From positions 46,611 to 110,610 of the forward strand of contig CAVSMH010000004.1 of assembly GCA_963728965.1 (NCBI GenBank): DNA of 64,000 bases. The letters run 5' to 3'. Below the pieces are notes generated by a model. The model made no database searches, had not been told where the DNA came from, and saw only the letters and a program-made list of their open reading frames with translations. Made by a program: the position numbers and the translations under genes. Below, one piece after another: positions 17,376 to 26,428 of this stretch (positions within the stretch are counted from its first letter, which is position 1; the number at the start of each line of letters is the position of its first letter). The stretch is from DASQZT01 sp963728965 (GTDB taxonomy: Bacteria > Acidobacteriota > Terriglobia > Bryobacterales > Bryobacteraceae).

Positions 17376-18461
17376 ATGAACAGGTTTACCGGCGGAATTT
17401 GCGTAGCTATTCTGCTAATTGCCAACGCCCACGCCCAAGCCGAACACGACTATACAGCCCTGACTATTCCGGAATTCCGCCAGACTCTCCTGGATTTAGG
17501 AGCGTACCTGGATGCCCGGAAAGGTTCGAACCTTGCTCAGCAGTTTGCGAGTTTTACCGACGAGCAACTTCAGACAATTCTTCCCGCGTTTTCACACCCT
17601 GGCCGTCTGCGAGACGCGGTTGCCGCGCTGAGAGCGGGTACCACTCCGGCATCACGACTAAAAGGAAACGCGGTCGGCGTCCTGCCCAGGGCAGCCTTTC
17701 CCGCATGCGCGGTAGACACAATCATCAGCACGAGCGTTGGAGCGCTGTGCACGCCGGCATATCCGGATCCAACGAACAGCGCCTGGCAGAACCTGGTGAA
17801 TCCTCCGAATACTTTCGGAGCTTTTTCTCCGACCGACTATGCCTCCATCAGTTCCCAGCAGTGCAGCGTGACGGTCGAAACCAACCTGAGCCAGGTTGTG
17901 AGCGCAATGAATGGCGCCGTTGCGGCGTCAACTCCAGTCTGCTCTATCATTCCGGCGCCGTTCAACGCGGCGTGTTGGGCGCCAGTGGCGGCCCTCGCGA
18001 TCGCCGGAGCTGTCTCAACCGGTATTTTCGCCGATTGCCAGGAACAGGATGGACTTGTCAATGCCGCCGAGATTAACGCGGCTTTCCACAACACGGTGAC
18101 AATTTATGACAAATTAGGCGCTGTTGACTCCCACATAACTGCCGTGGACAACAAGCTGAGTAACTCTCTGACAAACCTGGATACTCATCTGACGAATGTA
18201 AATAACCAGATCACAGGTGAGTTCACCGCCCTCAGCGCCCAACTGGTCACGTTGGTCAATCAATTGTCGACTCAGATCACCAACAGTACGGATTTGTTGA
18301 ACTCCGACCTACGGCAGGTAATGAAATTGCAGTTGACTCCGGATGGCCGGAGAGAAATCAATCCGCTAATCCTGACTTGCACCGGGACGAATTGTCCGAA
18401 CGTTCTGGCCAAGTGTCCGGCCGCAGGTTGTTCGTGGAATAATGTCGGCCCCCTTCCGTAG
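17376..18461 (+). CDS. Secreted protein of unknown function with C-terminal coiled coil
   Basis: The protein has 361 residues and no family that I recognise. It has a clear signal peptide (MNRFTGGICVAILLIANAHA, cleavage near 20-22). The middle (about 105-225) contains many cysteines and a short hydrophobic Ala/Gly-rich stretch (APVAALAIAGAVSTGIFA). Residues about 240-320 form a heptad-like coiled coil rich in Asn, Thr and Leu (HITAVDNKLSNSLTNLDTHL). The C-terminal tail has further cysteines (CTGTNCPNVLAKCPAAGC), suggesting disulfides outside the cytoplasm. A good promoter lies just upstream and a second gene begins 6 bp downstream, so they form an operon. It may be cargo of the surrounding element. 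Confidence 0.7.
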   Translation: MNRFTGGICVAILLIANAHAQAEHDYTALTIPEFRQTLLDLGAYLDARKGSNLAQQFASFTDEQLQTILPAFSHPGRLRDAVAALRAGTTPASRLKGNAVGVLPRAAFPACAVDTIISTSVGALCTPAYPDPTNSAWQNLVNPPNTFGAFSPTDYASISSQQCSVTVETNLSQVVSAMNGAVAASTPVCSIIPAPFNAACWAPVAALAIAGAVSTGIFADCQEQDGLVNAAEINAAFHNTVTIYDKLGAVDSHITAVDNKLSNSLTNLDTHLTNVNNQITGEFTALSAQLVTLVNQLSTQITNSTDLLNSDLRQVMKLQLTPDGRREINPLILTCTGTNCPNVLAKCPAAGCSWNNVGPLP

Positions 18462-18467
18462 CCGGGA

Positions 18468-19262
18468 ATGAACCGCCTATTCCTTTTGGCCGCGCCACGC
18501 GCGACCCGTCACGCACGGGTGTTTGTGGCCGCGGCCGCGGTGATTTCTCCGGGGGTGACGCAGTCCATCCATCGGCAATATGCCTGGACATGTACAACGA
18601 TTACCAGGGTGAAGCCCGAATTTCGCCGCCGTTTCGAAAGAGGTCTCCAGCGGCTCTTGGTAGCGTCCAGGAAAAGCGGCACCCCGTGGTTACTTACGTT
18701 CGAAACACTGGCGGGCGACACGAACGAGTACACAACCGTTGTACCGGTGGCAAAATTCGCCGATCTGGACCGGACGGGGGCTCCGGCTGTTCTAGTGCCT
18801 CTGTCGCGCGACTTGGCCCGCTACTACGTTGCGCAGACGCGTCAGTACTCCACGCCATTGCCGGCAGTGGAGATCGGCGGAGCCGCCGCGCCTCCAGGCA
18901 CCTGCTGGGTTGAAACGCGGAGCCGGACGATGCAGAACAAGATGGACGATTACCTGACCTGGGTGGCCGACGAATACCGTCCCGTGCTCGATCAGGCGGG
19001 GGTGGCCGGTTTCAAAGTTTCCATCGCCGTGTTCGGATCGGCATCCGGAGAGGTTGTGTCGATGCGAATGCTGAAGAATCTCGCCGAGGTCGACGGCGGA
19101 TCCATCCTGACCCGGGCGCTCGGCGCCGAGCGCGCAAGGACTGTGAGCGCCAGGGGAGCCGCACTGGTCGTGGATACATCCACGCGAATTCTCCGCGTGC
19201 GCGGCGATCTGAGCTACGGCTGGCTGGATTGTGGGCCCAATGAAACTGCGTGCGTTCCATAA
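18468..19262 (+). CDS. Probable exported protein of unknown function
   Basis: The protein has 264 residues and I do not recognise it. The N-terminus is hydrophobic and Arg/Ala-rich (MNRLFLLAAPRATRHARVFVAAAAVI), consistent with a signal peptide or anchor but not a clean one. The remainder reads as an alpha/beta protein, with segments such as TPWLLTFETLAGDTNEYTTV and YLTWVADEYRPVLDQAGVAG. It ends with two Cys residues (DCGPNETACVP). It starts 6 bp after the stop of the preceding secreted coiled-coil protein and is probably co-transcribed. The intergenic stretch 19263-19395 holds no gene. Confidence 0.6.
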   Translation: MNRLFLLAAPRATRHARVFVAAAAVISPGVTQSIHRQYAWTCTTITRVKPEFRRRFERGLQRLLVASRKSGTPWLLTFETLAGDTNEYTTVVPVAKFADLDRTGAPAVLVPLSRDLARYYVAQTRQYSTPLPAVEIGGAAAPPGTCWVETRSRTMQNKMDDYLTWVADEYRPVLDQAGVAGFKVSIAVFGSASGEVVSMRMLKNLAEVDGGSILTRALGAERARTVSARGAALVVDTSTRILRVRGDLSYGWLDCGPNETACVP

Positions 19263-19395
19263 TGCCGGCGGAGTTGCGAGCAACGGCTTGCACGGCTATC
19301 ATTGCTGCTGCAGGACCCCGCCGGGAAGACCCAACGCCGCAGCATGGCAACGGCGCCTATCGGGGTTGCAAGTTGGGACCCCAAGGGTTTCCAAC

Positions 19396-19465
19396 CTGGT
19401 GTAGTGTCCAACAAATAACTGGACAAGATTGTCCCCGCGCCGTTATTTCGGAGACACTACACTAG
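19396..19465. repeat. 70-bp palindromic element (MITE-like hairpin)
   Basis: Arms GTGTAGTGTC and GACACTACAC pair perfectly, and inside them AAATAAC pairs with GTTATTT. In the centre GGACAA-GA-TTGTCC forms a second small hairpin. The left 46 bp match 15383-15428. It lies 12 bp beyond the stop of the convergent gene at 19478, so it could also end transcription from both sides. The shape is that of a miniature inverted-repeat element or a REP-like sequence. Confidence 0.7.
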
Positions 19466-19477
19466 CGCATTCGACAC

Positions 19478-20392
19478 CTACTCCGGCGAAGGCGGCAGAA
19501 TCGCTTTCACCAGCTCTTCCATGGATGCCGGCTGGTAGCCTTTGGGCACCCCGAAGACCGAGTCGTCAATCGGGGCGTCGGAGATCTCGACCAGGTTCTG
19601 ATCGATCGTCACGAAGGGCTTGTCGGGATCGACCGTTTCGGCCTCCTCACCATCCTTTTTGGCCGCCTGCGCCGCCATCCGGGTCAGCAGGGGCATTTGC
19701 ATTTCCATGTGCGCTTTCAGCATCACGGACTGGCTCTTCTGTATTTCGTCGATCATGGAACCGATACCCTGGGCAAATCCGGCGATCCGCCCGGTCATCT
19801 GGCGAATCAAGTCGGCGGGACTCAGAAATGCCGAGGATTTCTGGCTGTAAGCGGTGAACTCGCGCAGGGAGGCGATGCGCTGCGCCGCCGCGGGCTTGGC
19901 GGTCCAGAATTGAATGATCATCTTCATCACGGGAGCGGCGCCGCCCACCGTCAGCACTCCCTCGGTCTCCTCCGCATCGATGCCGAGAATGACTTCGGTG
20001 CGGCCCGTCTTCCTGGCGTGGAAATCGCCCTTCATGGCGCCCAGCATTTTCTGCGCATTGGATGCCATCCGCGGCAGCGCGGCGGCAAACCGGCTGGCGA
20101 CTTCCTTCAAGGGGGCCGTAGCATACCGTTTTCCTTCGCGGTCCAGAAGGGTGGCCTGTTGGGCGGCTAGGTCGGTGATGAATTCGAGGTTGCCGATTTT
20201 CGAATAACCCCTGGTGCCTTTGAGCCGGACCGAAAAGGCGTCGGGCATCTGCACACCCCGCTGTTTCATCACCTGGTCCATAATGGCGGGCGGCAGGGAA
20301 GTGAACTGGTTCGTAGAAGTGTAGCGCAGCGTCACATCGGCGTGGAGCCCGGGCAGCGGCAGAACCAGACAGAAGGCGATAAGATTTTTCAT
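19478..20392 (-). CDS. Secreted protein of unknown function (DUF4412-like appearance)
   Basis: The protein has 304 residues. It has a signal peptide (MKNLIAFCLVLPLPGLHADV) followed by VTLRYTSTNQF and then beta-rich sequence with the phrase FITDLAAQQATLLDREGKRY. This phrase resembles exported proteins that act on or report protein-bound small molecules (the DUF4412-type group), but the match is only by impression. The C-terminal half is helical and Met/Gln-rich, and the end is acidic and Pro-rich. It is divergent from the cytochrome/monooxygenase gene at 20463, with 70 bp between starts. No catalytic motif was seen. Confidence 0.65.
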   Translation of the reverse strand: MKNLIAFCLVLPLPGLHADVTLRYTSTNQFTSLPPAIMDQVMKQRGVQMPDAFSVRLKGTRGYSKIGNLEFITDLAAQQATLLDREGKRYATAPLKEVASRFAAALPRMASNAQKMLGAMKGDFHARKTGRTEVILGIDAEETEGVLTVGGAAPVMKMIIQFWTAKPAAAQRIASLREFTAYSQKSSAFLSPADLIRQMTGRIAGFAQGIGSMIDEIQKSQSVMLKAHMEMQMPLLTRMAAQAAKKDGEEAETVDPDKPFVTIDQNLVEISDAPIDDSVFGVPKGYQPASMEELVKAILPPSPE

Positions 20393-20462
20393 AAGGTCCC
20401 CTAGTCAAGACGTTCACACAAGCCGGAAGGACGAAGCAAGCCGGTGATGGGATGATGGTCGT

Positions 20463-21717
20463 ATGAGCTGGGTCGGGCTGCTGGCGGCGTTCTGGACGGT
20501 GGGGACGCCCACTTTCTCCCGCGATGTCGCGCCCATCCTCTACCGGCAGTGCGTTTCCTGCCACCGCCCCGGCGGCGTGGCGCCGTTCAGCCTGCTCCGC
20601 TTCGCGGACGCGGAGCGGCATGCCGCCCTGATCGCCACCGTCACCGGGAAGCGTTACATGCCTCCGTGGCTGCCGGCCGAGCCCCATTTCCAGCAGGAAC
20701 GGCGGCTGTCGCCCAGCCGAAATCGCCACGCTGGCGCGCTGGGCCGCGAGCGGCGCGCCTGAAGGCGACCCTGCCGCCACGCCTCCGCCGCCCCAATGCC
20801 CCGAAGGCTGGCAATTGGGCAGGCCCGATTTCGAAGCTGCCATGGCCGCGCCCTTCCAGGTGCCGGCGGAGGGCACCGACGTGTACCGCTGCTTCGTGCT
20901 CTCGGCGCGGGCGGCCCGCGATCGCTGGGTGCGGGCACTCGATCTCCGGCCCGGCAACCCGAGCGTCGTCCACCACGCCATTCTGTTTCAGGACATCACC
21001 GGCACCGCGCGCCGCCGCGATACCGGCAGCGGTTATACCTGCTTCGGCACCCCCGGCTTCCTCCCCGCCCGTGGGCTGGGAGGCTGGACTCCCGGAGCGA
21101 TCCCGTTCGAATTCCCCGCCGGCATTCCCGAACTGCTCCACGGCGGCGCGGACCTCGTGCTCCAGGTACACTACCATCCCACCGGCAAGCCCGAAAGCGA
21201 CCTCACCCGCGTGGCGCTCTATTTCACCGATCGCAAGCCCGCCCGCCGCGCAATGGATATTCCGCTGGGTTCGAATCGCATCGACATACCGGCAGGCGCG
21301 CGGAACTACAAAGTCACTGACCATTTCACGATTCCGGTGGATGTGGACGCCATCGCCATCAATCCCCACGCCCACTACCTGTGCCGCGAGATGTACGGTC
21401 ATGCGCTGATGCCGGACGGTACGCGCCGCACCCTGATTCACATCCCGGACTGGAACTTCGACTGGCAGCAGCAGTACCAGTACATCGAGCCGCTGCGCCT
21501 GCCCGAAGGCACGCGCGTGGAGATGGAGTTCACCTACGACAATTCCGCGGACAACCCGCGCAACCCCAACCAGCCGCCGCGGCGCGTGTTGTGGGGACCC
21601 GGAAGCGCCGACGAGATGGCAGGCCTGCACATCCTGGTGACTCCGGTCGATCCCGAGGATACCGACGAACTCTCCGACGCGCTATGGAGCAAGATGGTCC
21701 GCCAACTGCATCGGTAG
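20463..21717 (+). pseudogene. Cytochrome c / copper-monooxygenase-like protein with one frameshift
   Basis: The first part (20463 to about 20714) has FSRDVAPILYRQCVSCHRPG, a cytochrome c heme site (CVSCH) of the kind fused to ascorbate-dependent copper monooxygenase folds. After one extra C in the CCC run at 20712-20714 the frame breaks. Removing it restores LSPAEIATLARWAASGAPEG and reads straight into the second part (20815-21717). That part has the likely copper ligands VHHAILF, QVHYHPTG and NPHAHYL of PHM/DBM-like domains, and ends ALWSKMVRQLHR. Because only one base is wrong, a sequencing error is quite possible; the intact product would be about 417 residues. It would be exported, with the heme domain passing electrons to or from the copper centres. 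Confidence 0.8.
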
Positions 21718-21768
21718 CACCTTCGCCGGGCCGCCGACGTGTTGTCCGCTGGTTTTTCTGCCCCCTAT

Positions 21769-24492
21769 ATGCGATCTGCGGAGTTCTTATTTCTGGTATG
21801 GATGGGATGCGCGTGCGCGCCGGCATTTGCTCAAGGCACTACCTCGAGGGTGCCCCCGGCACGGTTCAGGACTCGACTGGCGCCGTGGTGCCCAATGCCA
21901 CGGTGAAGCTGATCAACGAAGGGACCCGCGCCACGTTGGCCACCCAAACTTCCGCGGCGGGGACCTACGTCTTCGAAGCGGTGCAATCGGGATCCTACGA
22001 GCTGGATGCCGAATCCGTCGGCTTCGCACGTTCACGCCGCGCGGCAACCCGGTCACCATCGGTCAGCCCACCACGTTAAACGTGAAGCTGGAGGTGGGTG
22101 CCATTACCGACAAGATCGAAGTCACGTCTTCGGCCGAAGCGGTGCAGACCAGCACCTCGGGCAATGTCGACAACCTCATCCAACAGCAGGCCATCATGGA
22201 CCTGCCGATCGTGGGCACACGCGGGCGCAATCCGCTGAGCCTCATCGATCTTCAGCCCGGAGTCATCGATACGCAGGCGATCACCGGAGGAGCGGTGATT
22301 GTTTTCGGCTCGCGCGACCGGGCCTGGAACCACACGCTCGATGGGATCGACAACAACGAGAGCAGCACCGGCGCGTCGGACTTCGCTCCCCCCGCACCAA
22401 CCCCGATTCGCTGGCCGAGCTCCGCGTGATCACCGCCAACCCCCACCGCCGAATACGGCCGCTCGAGCGGCGCCCAGGTGGCCGTGATTACGCGGTCGGG
22501 CACCAGCGAATTTCACGGCGCTGCGTTCGAGTTCTACCGCACCCCGCGCTTCAATGCCAACGAGTGGGAGAACAACTACGACATCGCCGCCAACGACCCG
22601 CTGCACCTCGGGCTCGACAAGAGCATCCAGGAGATCGTCAATGCCCAGCCCTGCCCAACCGGTTCACGTGGGTGATGGATTGAACACGGCGGGTTACGCC
22701 TTCGCCGCCCCCACCACCGAGCGCCAGCACGGCATCACCTTCAAAGTGGACCAGCTCATCAACCCTAAAAACCGGCTGACCAACGAAGCCGTATTGGGGC
22801 TCAACCAGTTCAGCTCACCTTCGACAGCCCCGCGGCCGACCTGAACAAGATCGGCTTCTACTCCACGCCGGTGAGCGTCGCTCCCAACGATTTCGGCAAT
22901 ACCCGCACCTTGAAGACCTGGCAGATCGTGGACAACCTGGCCTACCAGTGGAACAGCCATGCGCTGAAGTTCGGCACCAACCTGCGGCTGGGCCGCGAGA
23001 TCGATTCGCGGGCAGCGTCGGCGCGTACAACGCCGCCACCGATGTGTACTTCAACGCCGACCTGGACAACGGCACCTTCGGCATCCCTTCGGCCGTCAAC
23101 CAGAGCTTCGACCTGCCCACGGTCCGCAGCGCCGTCAATTTCCTTTGGGACGGGTGGGCGAGATTCAGCGCGGGTTCGCGGCGCCCGATGGCCAGGCGTT
23201 CACCACCGGCCTTCTGCCCATCAACACCCACTGGAACGAATGCGACTTTTGCGCGCAGGATTCGTGGAAATTGCGGCGCAACCTTACCATCGACCTCGGG
23301 CTGCGCTGGGAAACCAAGATGGCGCCGGGTTCGCCCAATCCAACGATGTCCCACCCCGACCAGCCGCTGGTCTTCGGAGCGCCCGCCACCAGCACTGCCA
23401 GCTGGGTATCGGGCTCCCTGTTCCGCAATAACTTCGGCAACCTGGGGCCGTCCTTGGGCGTGGCGTGGGATCCATCCGGCAACGGCAAGACGTCGGTCCG
23501 CGCCAACTATCGGATCGCCTACGATCGCGTCAACACGTTTCTGTTTTCCTCGCAGGTTTTCTCAACAATCTGCAGCTTCGACGATATCAGCATCGGGCAG
23601 AAGGACACCCGCCTCTCGACCATCGGGCCAGCGCAGTCTCCCGCGGGAGTCAGCCCGGCTTCCTTCAAGCAGCCGGCGCCATTTTCGAGTTCCTCCATCG
23701 CGGTGGTCGATCCCAATCTGAAATTCCCCACCACGCACCAGCGGGCGCTCAGCCTGCAACACGAAGTGTGGCGCGGCGGAGTGGTGGGGGAGCGGATTAC
23801 GTCGGCGGCGCGGATACCACCTGCTCGGCGCATACGACGCCAACCAGCCGAACCTGTTCGCTCCCGGGATGATTCCGGCGTTCGACACGGTTAAGGCGGG
23901 CGGCCAGAGCGACCTGCTCAACGGCCTGTTCGCGGCCGACAGCCGCAACACCGGCGGCCGCACGGCTTCCGACATGATCCGCGCCAACTACGCCAGCGCG
24001 CTCAGCCTGTACAGCTATGCCGCGATTCTCAGCTCGCTCGGACGGCGCATCCAGAACGGGCAGAACGTGACGGCGCCGTCGGGCGCGGGAGCTTTCGCGG
24101 TGATTCCCTTTCCGCAGTTTTCGGGAGCCGTCAGCACCATCGACCCGAGCGATTTCTCCACTTACAACGGGCTCGTGCTCCAGGTGCAGCAGCGCTTCCG
24201 GAACGGTGTCTATTTCCAGTTCAGTCATACCTTCTCGAAATCGCTTTCGACGCGCGATTTCAATCCCACCTTCACGGTGTACGGCACGGCCAATTCGCAG
24301 TCCGCGTCCTCCACGCCGTTCGACTTGTACAACCGCAAGCTCAACTACGGGCCGCCGCCACCAACATCACGAACACGCCATCGTTCGGACCGCCCACCCT
24401 GACCTACACTTCGTCGTTGTTCGGCAGGATCGGCGGGACGGTGGAGAGCGCCTCCCGCAAGGTGCAGTTGGGGATGAAGTTCAACTTTTAGC
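21769..24492 (+). pseudogene. TonB-dependent receptor (Oar-like), heavily frameshifted
   Basis: A signal peptide starts at ATG 21769 (MRSAEFLFLVWMGCACAPAF). The carboxypeptidase-like domain then appears in another frame (QDSTGAVVPNATVKLINEG). The plug follows in others (VTSSAEAVQTSTSGNVDNLI, TLDGIDNNESS, TAEYGRSSGAQVAVITRSGT), with barrel pieces in all three frames up to the terminal strand KVQLGMKFNF before the stop at 24490-24492. At least eight frame changes are needed, for example near 21850, 22030, 22390, 22440, 22810, 23020 and 23800. The span (2.7 kb) is shorter than the 3.4 kb intact paralogue at 45625, and the plug appears to lose sequence near 22665. This outer-membrane transporter is therefore dead or badly sequenced. 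Confidence 0.85.
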
Positions 24493-24541
24493 CGGTCCGG
24501 AAGCGAGCCGGAATGAGTCGCGGCGCGAAAGACTCGCCGCT

Positions 24542-26428
24542 TTACAGCGTTTTCAGATATTCGAGCAAGTCTTCCTTCTGCGAGGCCGGAAGATCGACGC
24601 CATAGCGGTGGCCGGAGTTGCTGTTGCCGGGGACGAAAGTATCCACGCGGAATCCGACTTTGGCCGCTTCGGGGCCGTCGCTGATGAAACCGACGTTCAC
24701 CGGGTCGATTACGTCGTAGCCGCGGTAGAAGGCCTTGGGCCGGCTCTCTTCCGGCATCAGCAGCGCGCGCAGATTGGGCACCGAGCCGTTGTGCAGGTAG
24801 GGGCCGCGGAGCCAGATTCCATCGAGCGGAACCCGCGAGTAGCCGTTGGTCTTGCGGTACGCCGTAAAAACGAACGGCGGCGTCGTGAAGGTGTGGAAGC
24901 GGTCCACCAGCGCCTGCGAGAACGAATCGAGGCGGTGGCGGTCGGTGCCGGTCTGCGCGATGTCTTCCACCTGGCCCACGCCCTTGCTGCCGAACGCATG
25001 ACAGCTTGCGCAGGCCGTATCGAACACCGCGGCGCCGCGGGCCGCCTTGGCCTGGTCGATGGGCAGCGGGAACTTGGGCGGTTGCAGGTCGAGCAGGTAA
25101 TCCGTAACGCGTTGGAAACTGTCGGGCAGCACGGATTGCGGCGTGGCCCCCACGGCCATGGCGGCGGCATAGTTGCGCTGGTGAATGTCGTTGTTGTTGC
25201 CGTCCCAGTGGAGCCACATGTGCTCGCGCGGGCGCTGGTTCCACACCTGCGGCAGGTCCGTGGTGCCGATGGTACCGTCATCCGGCAGGTGATACACGTT
25301 GAACTTGGTGGGGTTGAAGGTGTCGGTGCGTCCCCTGCCCTGCTCCGGACGGCTGTTCTGCCATGCATACGCCACGCGCTGTTCGAGCAGCGCCACCTTG
25401 GTGGCGGGAATGATCAGGTGCCGGTAGACCAGGCCCTCCGTCCAGGAGAAATGGTGCACCCGGGTGATGGCTTCCATGAGCGTGTCCGGGTTGAAGCGTG
25501 GATCGGCGGCGGAGTCAAACAGAAACCGCTGGAAGCTTTGCAGGTCGAGCGTGTGGGCCGGTCCGCCGGCCACCACCACGGGCTTTGCGTCGCGCGCCGT
25601 TCGGTACTGCGTGGTATGGCAGAGGGCGCAGTTGGCTTCCACGCACTCGTAACCGAACACGCGCCGGGAGAACCCCACCGGCGTTGCCGCGCCGTCCTCC
25701 ATAATTAGCCCCAACGAGGCCCAACCGCCGGGGCCGGGCAGCTTATCGGGGAACACATCCGGCAGCACCTTGAACACCCAGTACGGCAGCCGGCTGTCCG
25801 GCCCCAGCCCGATGGCCGCGTACTTCCAGTGCTGGGTGATGTCGGCGTAGACCAGTTCGGGCGAGTGGCGCACCAGGTTGGTGTACATCACCCACCCGGC
25901 GGCCACGAGGACGACCAGGATCACCACCGCCAGAATCTTCACCGCCGGCTTCGCCCACGCGGCTCTCCACCCGTTGCCGATGGAGGCGAACAACGCTCCG
26001 AGTATCGCCGGAAACTTCTCCTCGGCCGGCATGGCGATCTGCAACAGGACCGCCTGCGCCACCCCGAAGACGGCGTCCGATGCCAAATACGAGCCGAAGG
26101 CGCCCTGTCCGGTGGCCAGGCACCACGCCCACAGTGCACTGGCAATGAGCCGCGAAACCACCAGCAGCCACGAGTATCCCGGATAACGCAGCGGAGCGAT
26201 GGCCGCCGGCATGTACAGGAAGGTCAGCGAAAGCACCATGGCGGCATGCGCCCGGTTCCACACCGTGGGAAAGCCGGGCGTCAGGCCCACGCTGACATTG
26301 ATGAAGTCCGGGGCGAACCACTGCATCGCCACGAAGACAAAGTTGAAGAGGATCCCCACCCACGTTACCCGGCTGAACCAGAGGGCCGCGGTATTGGGAG
26401 GGGTCTCCCGGCGAGTTTGCGGGGTCAT
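24542..26428 (-). CDS. Membrane-anchored di-heme c-type cytochrome
   Basis: The protein has 628 residues, starting at ATG 26428, which overlaps the stop of the upstream gene (ATGA). The first about 210 residues contain several hydrophobic helices (FSRVTWVGILFNFVFVAMQW, AVKILAVVILVVLVAAGWVM). The periplasmic part carries two heme-binding sites: CALCH (267-271) and CASCH (473-477). The C-terminal region (GVGQVEDIAQTGTDRHRLDS, GIWLRGPYLHNGSVPNL) resembles the peroxidase/MauG-like and thiosulfate-oxidising di-heme cytochromes. It is the last gene of a four-gene minus-strand operon headed by a GMC oxidoreductase, so it may take electrons from that oxidation. Substrate and acceptor are not known. 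Confidence 0.82.
   Translation of the reverse strand: MTPQTRRETPPNTAALWFSRVTWVGILFNFVFVAMQWFAPDFINVSVGLTPGFPTVWNRAHAAMVLSLTFLYMPAAIAPLRYPGYSWLLVVSRLIASALWAWCLATGQGAFGSYLASDAVFGVAQAVLLQIAMPAEEKFPAILGALFASIGNGWRAAWAKPAVKILAVVILVVLVAAGWVMYTNLVRHSPELVYADITQHWKYAAIGLGPDSRLPYWVFKVLPDVFPDKLPGPGGWASLGLIMEDGAATPVGFSRRVFGYECVEANCALCHTTQYRTARDAKPVVVAGGPAHTLDLQSFQRFLFDSAADPRFNPDTLMEAITRVHHFSWTEGLVYRHLIIPATKVALLEQRVAYAWQNSRPEQGRGRTDTFNPTKFNVYHLPDDGTIGTTDLPQVWNQRPREHMWLHWDGNNNDIHQRNYAAAMAVGATPQSVLPDSFQRVTDYLLDLQPPKFPLPIDQAKAARGAAVFDTACASCHAFGSKGVGQVEDIAQTGTDRHRLDSFSQALVDRFHTFTTPPFVFTAYRKTNGYSRVPLDGIWLRGPYLHNGSVPNLRALLMPEESRPKAFYRGYDVIDPVNVGFISDGPEAAKVGFRVDTFVPGNSNSGHRYGVDLPASQKEDLLEYLKTL

Larger units (their letters stand above)
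15383..19465. mobile_element. Candidate 4.1 kb mobile unit bounded by inverted 24-bp ends
   Basis: The left edge (15383-15406) and the complement of the right edge (19442-19465) agree at 20 of 24 bases, both starting CTAGTGTAGTGTC. Between them lie a two-ORF insertion sequence and two co-directional secreted-protein genes. This fits a composite or cargo-carrying element, but the same ends also occur as a compact 70-bp palindrome at the right side. The two repeats may therefore be independent small elements that happen to flank the segment. No target-site duplication longer than CTAG is visible. Confidence 0.35.
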
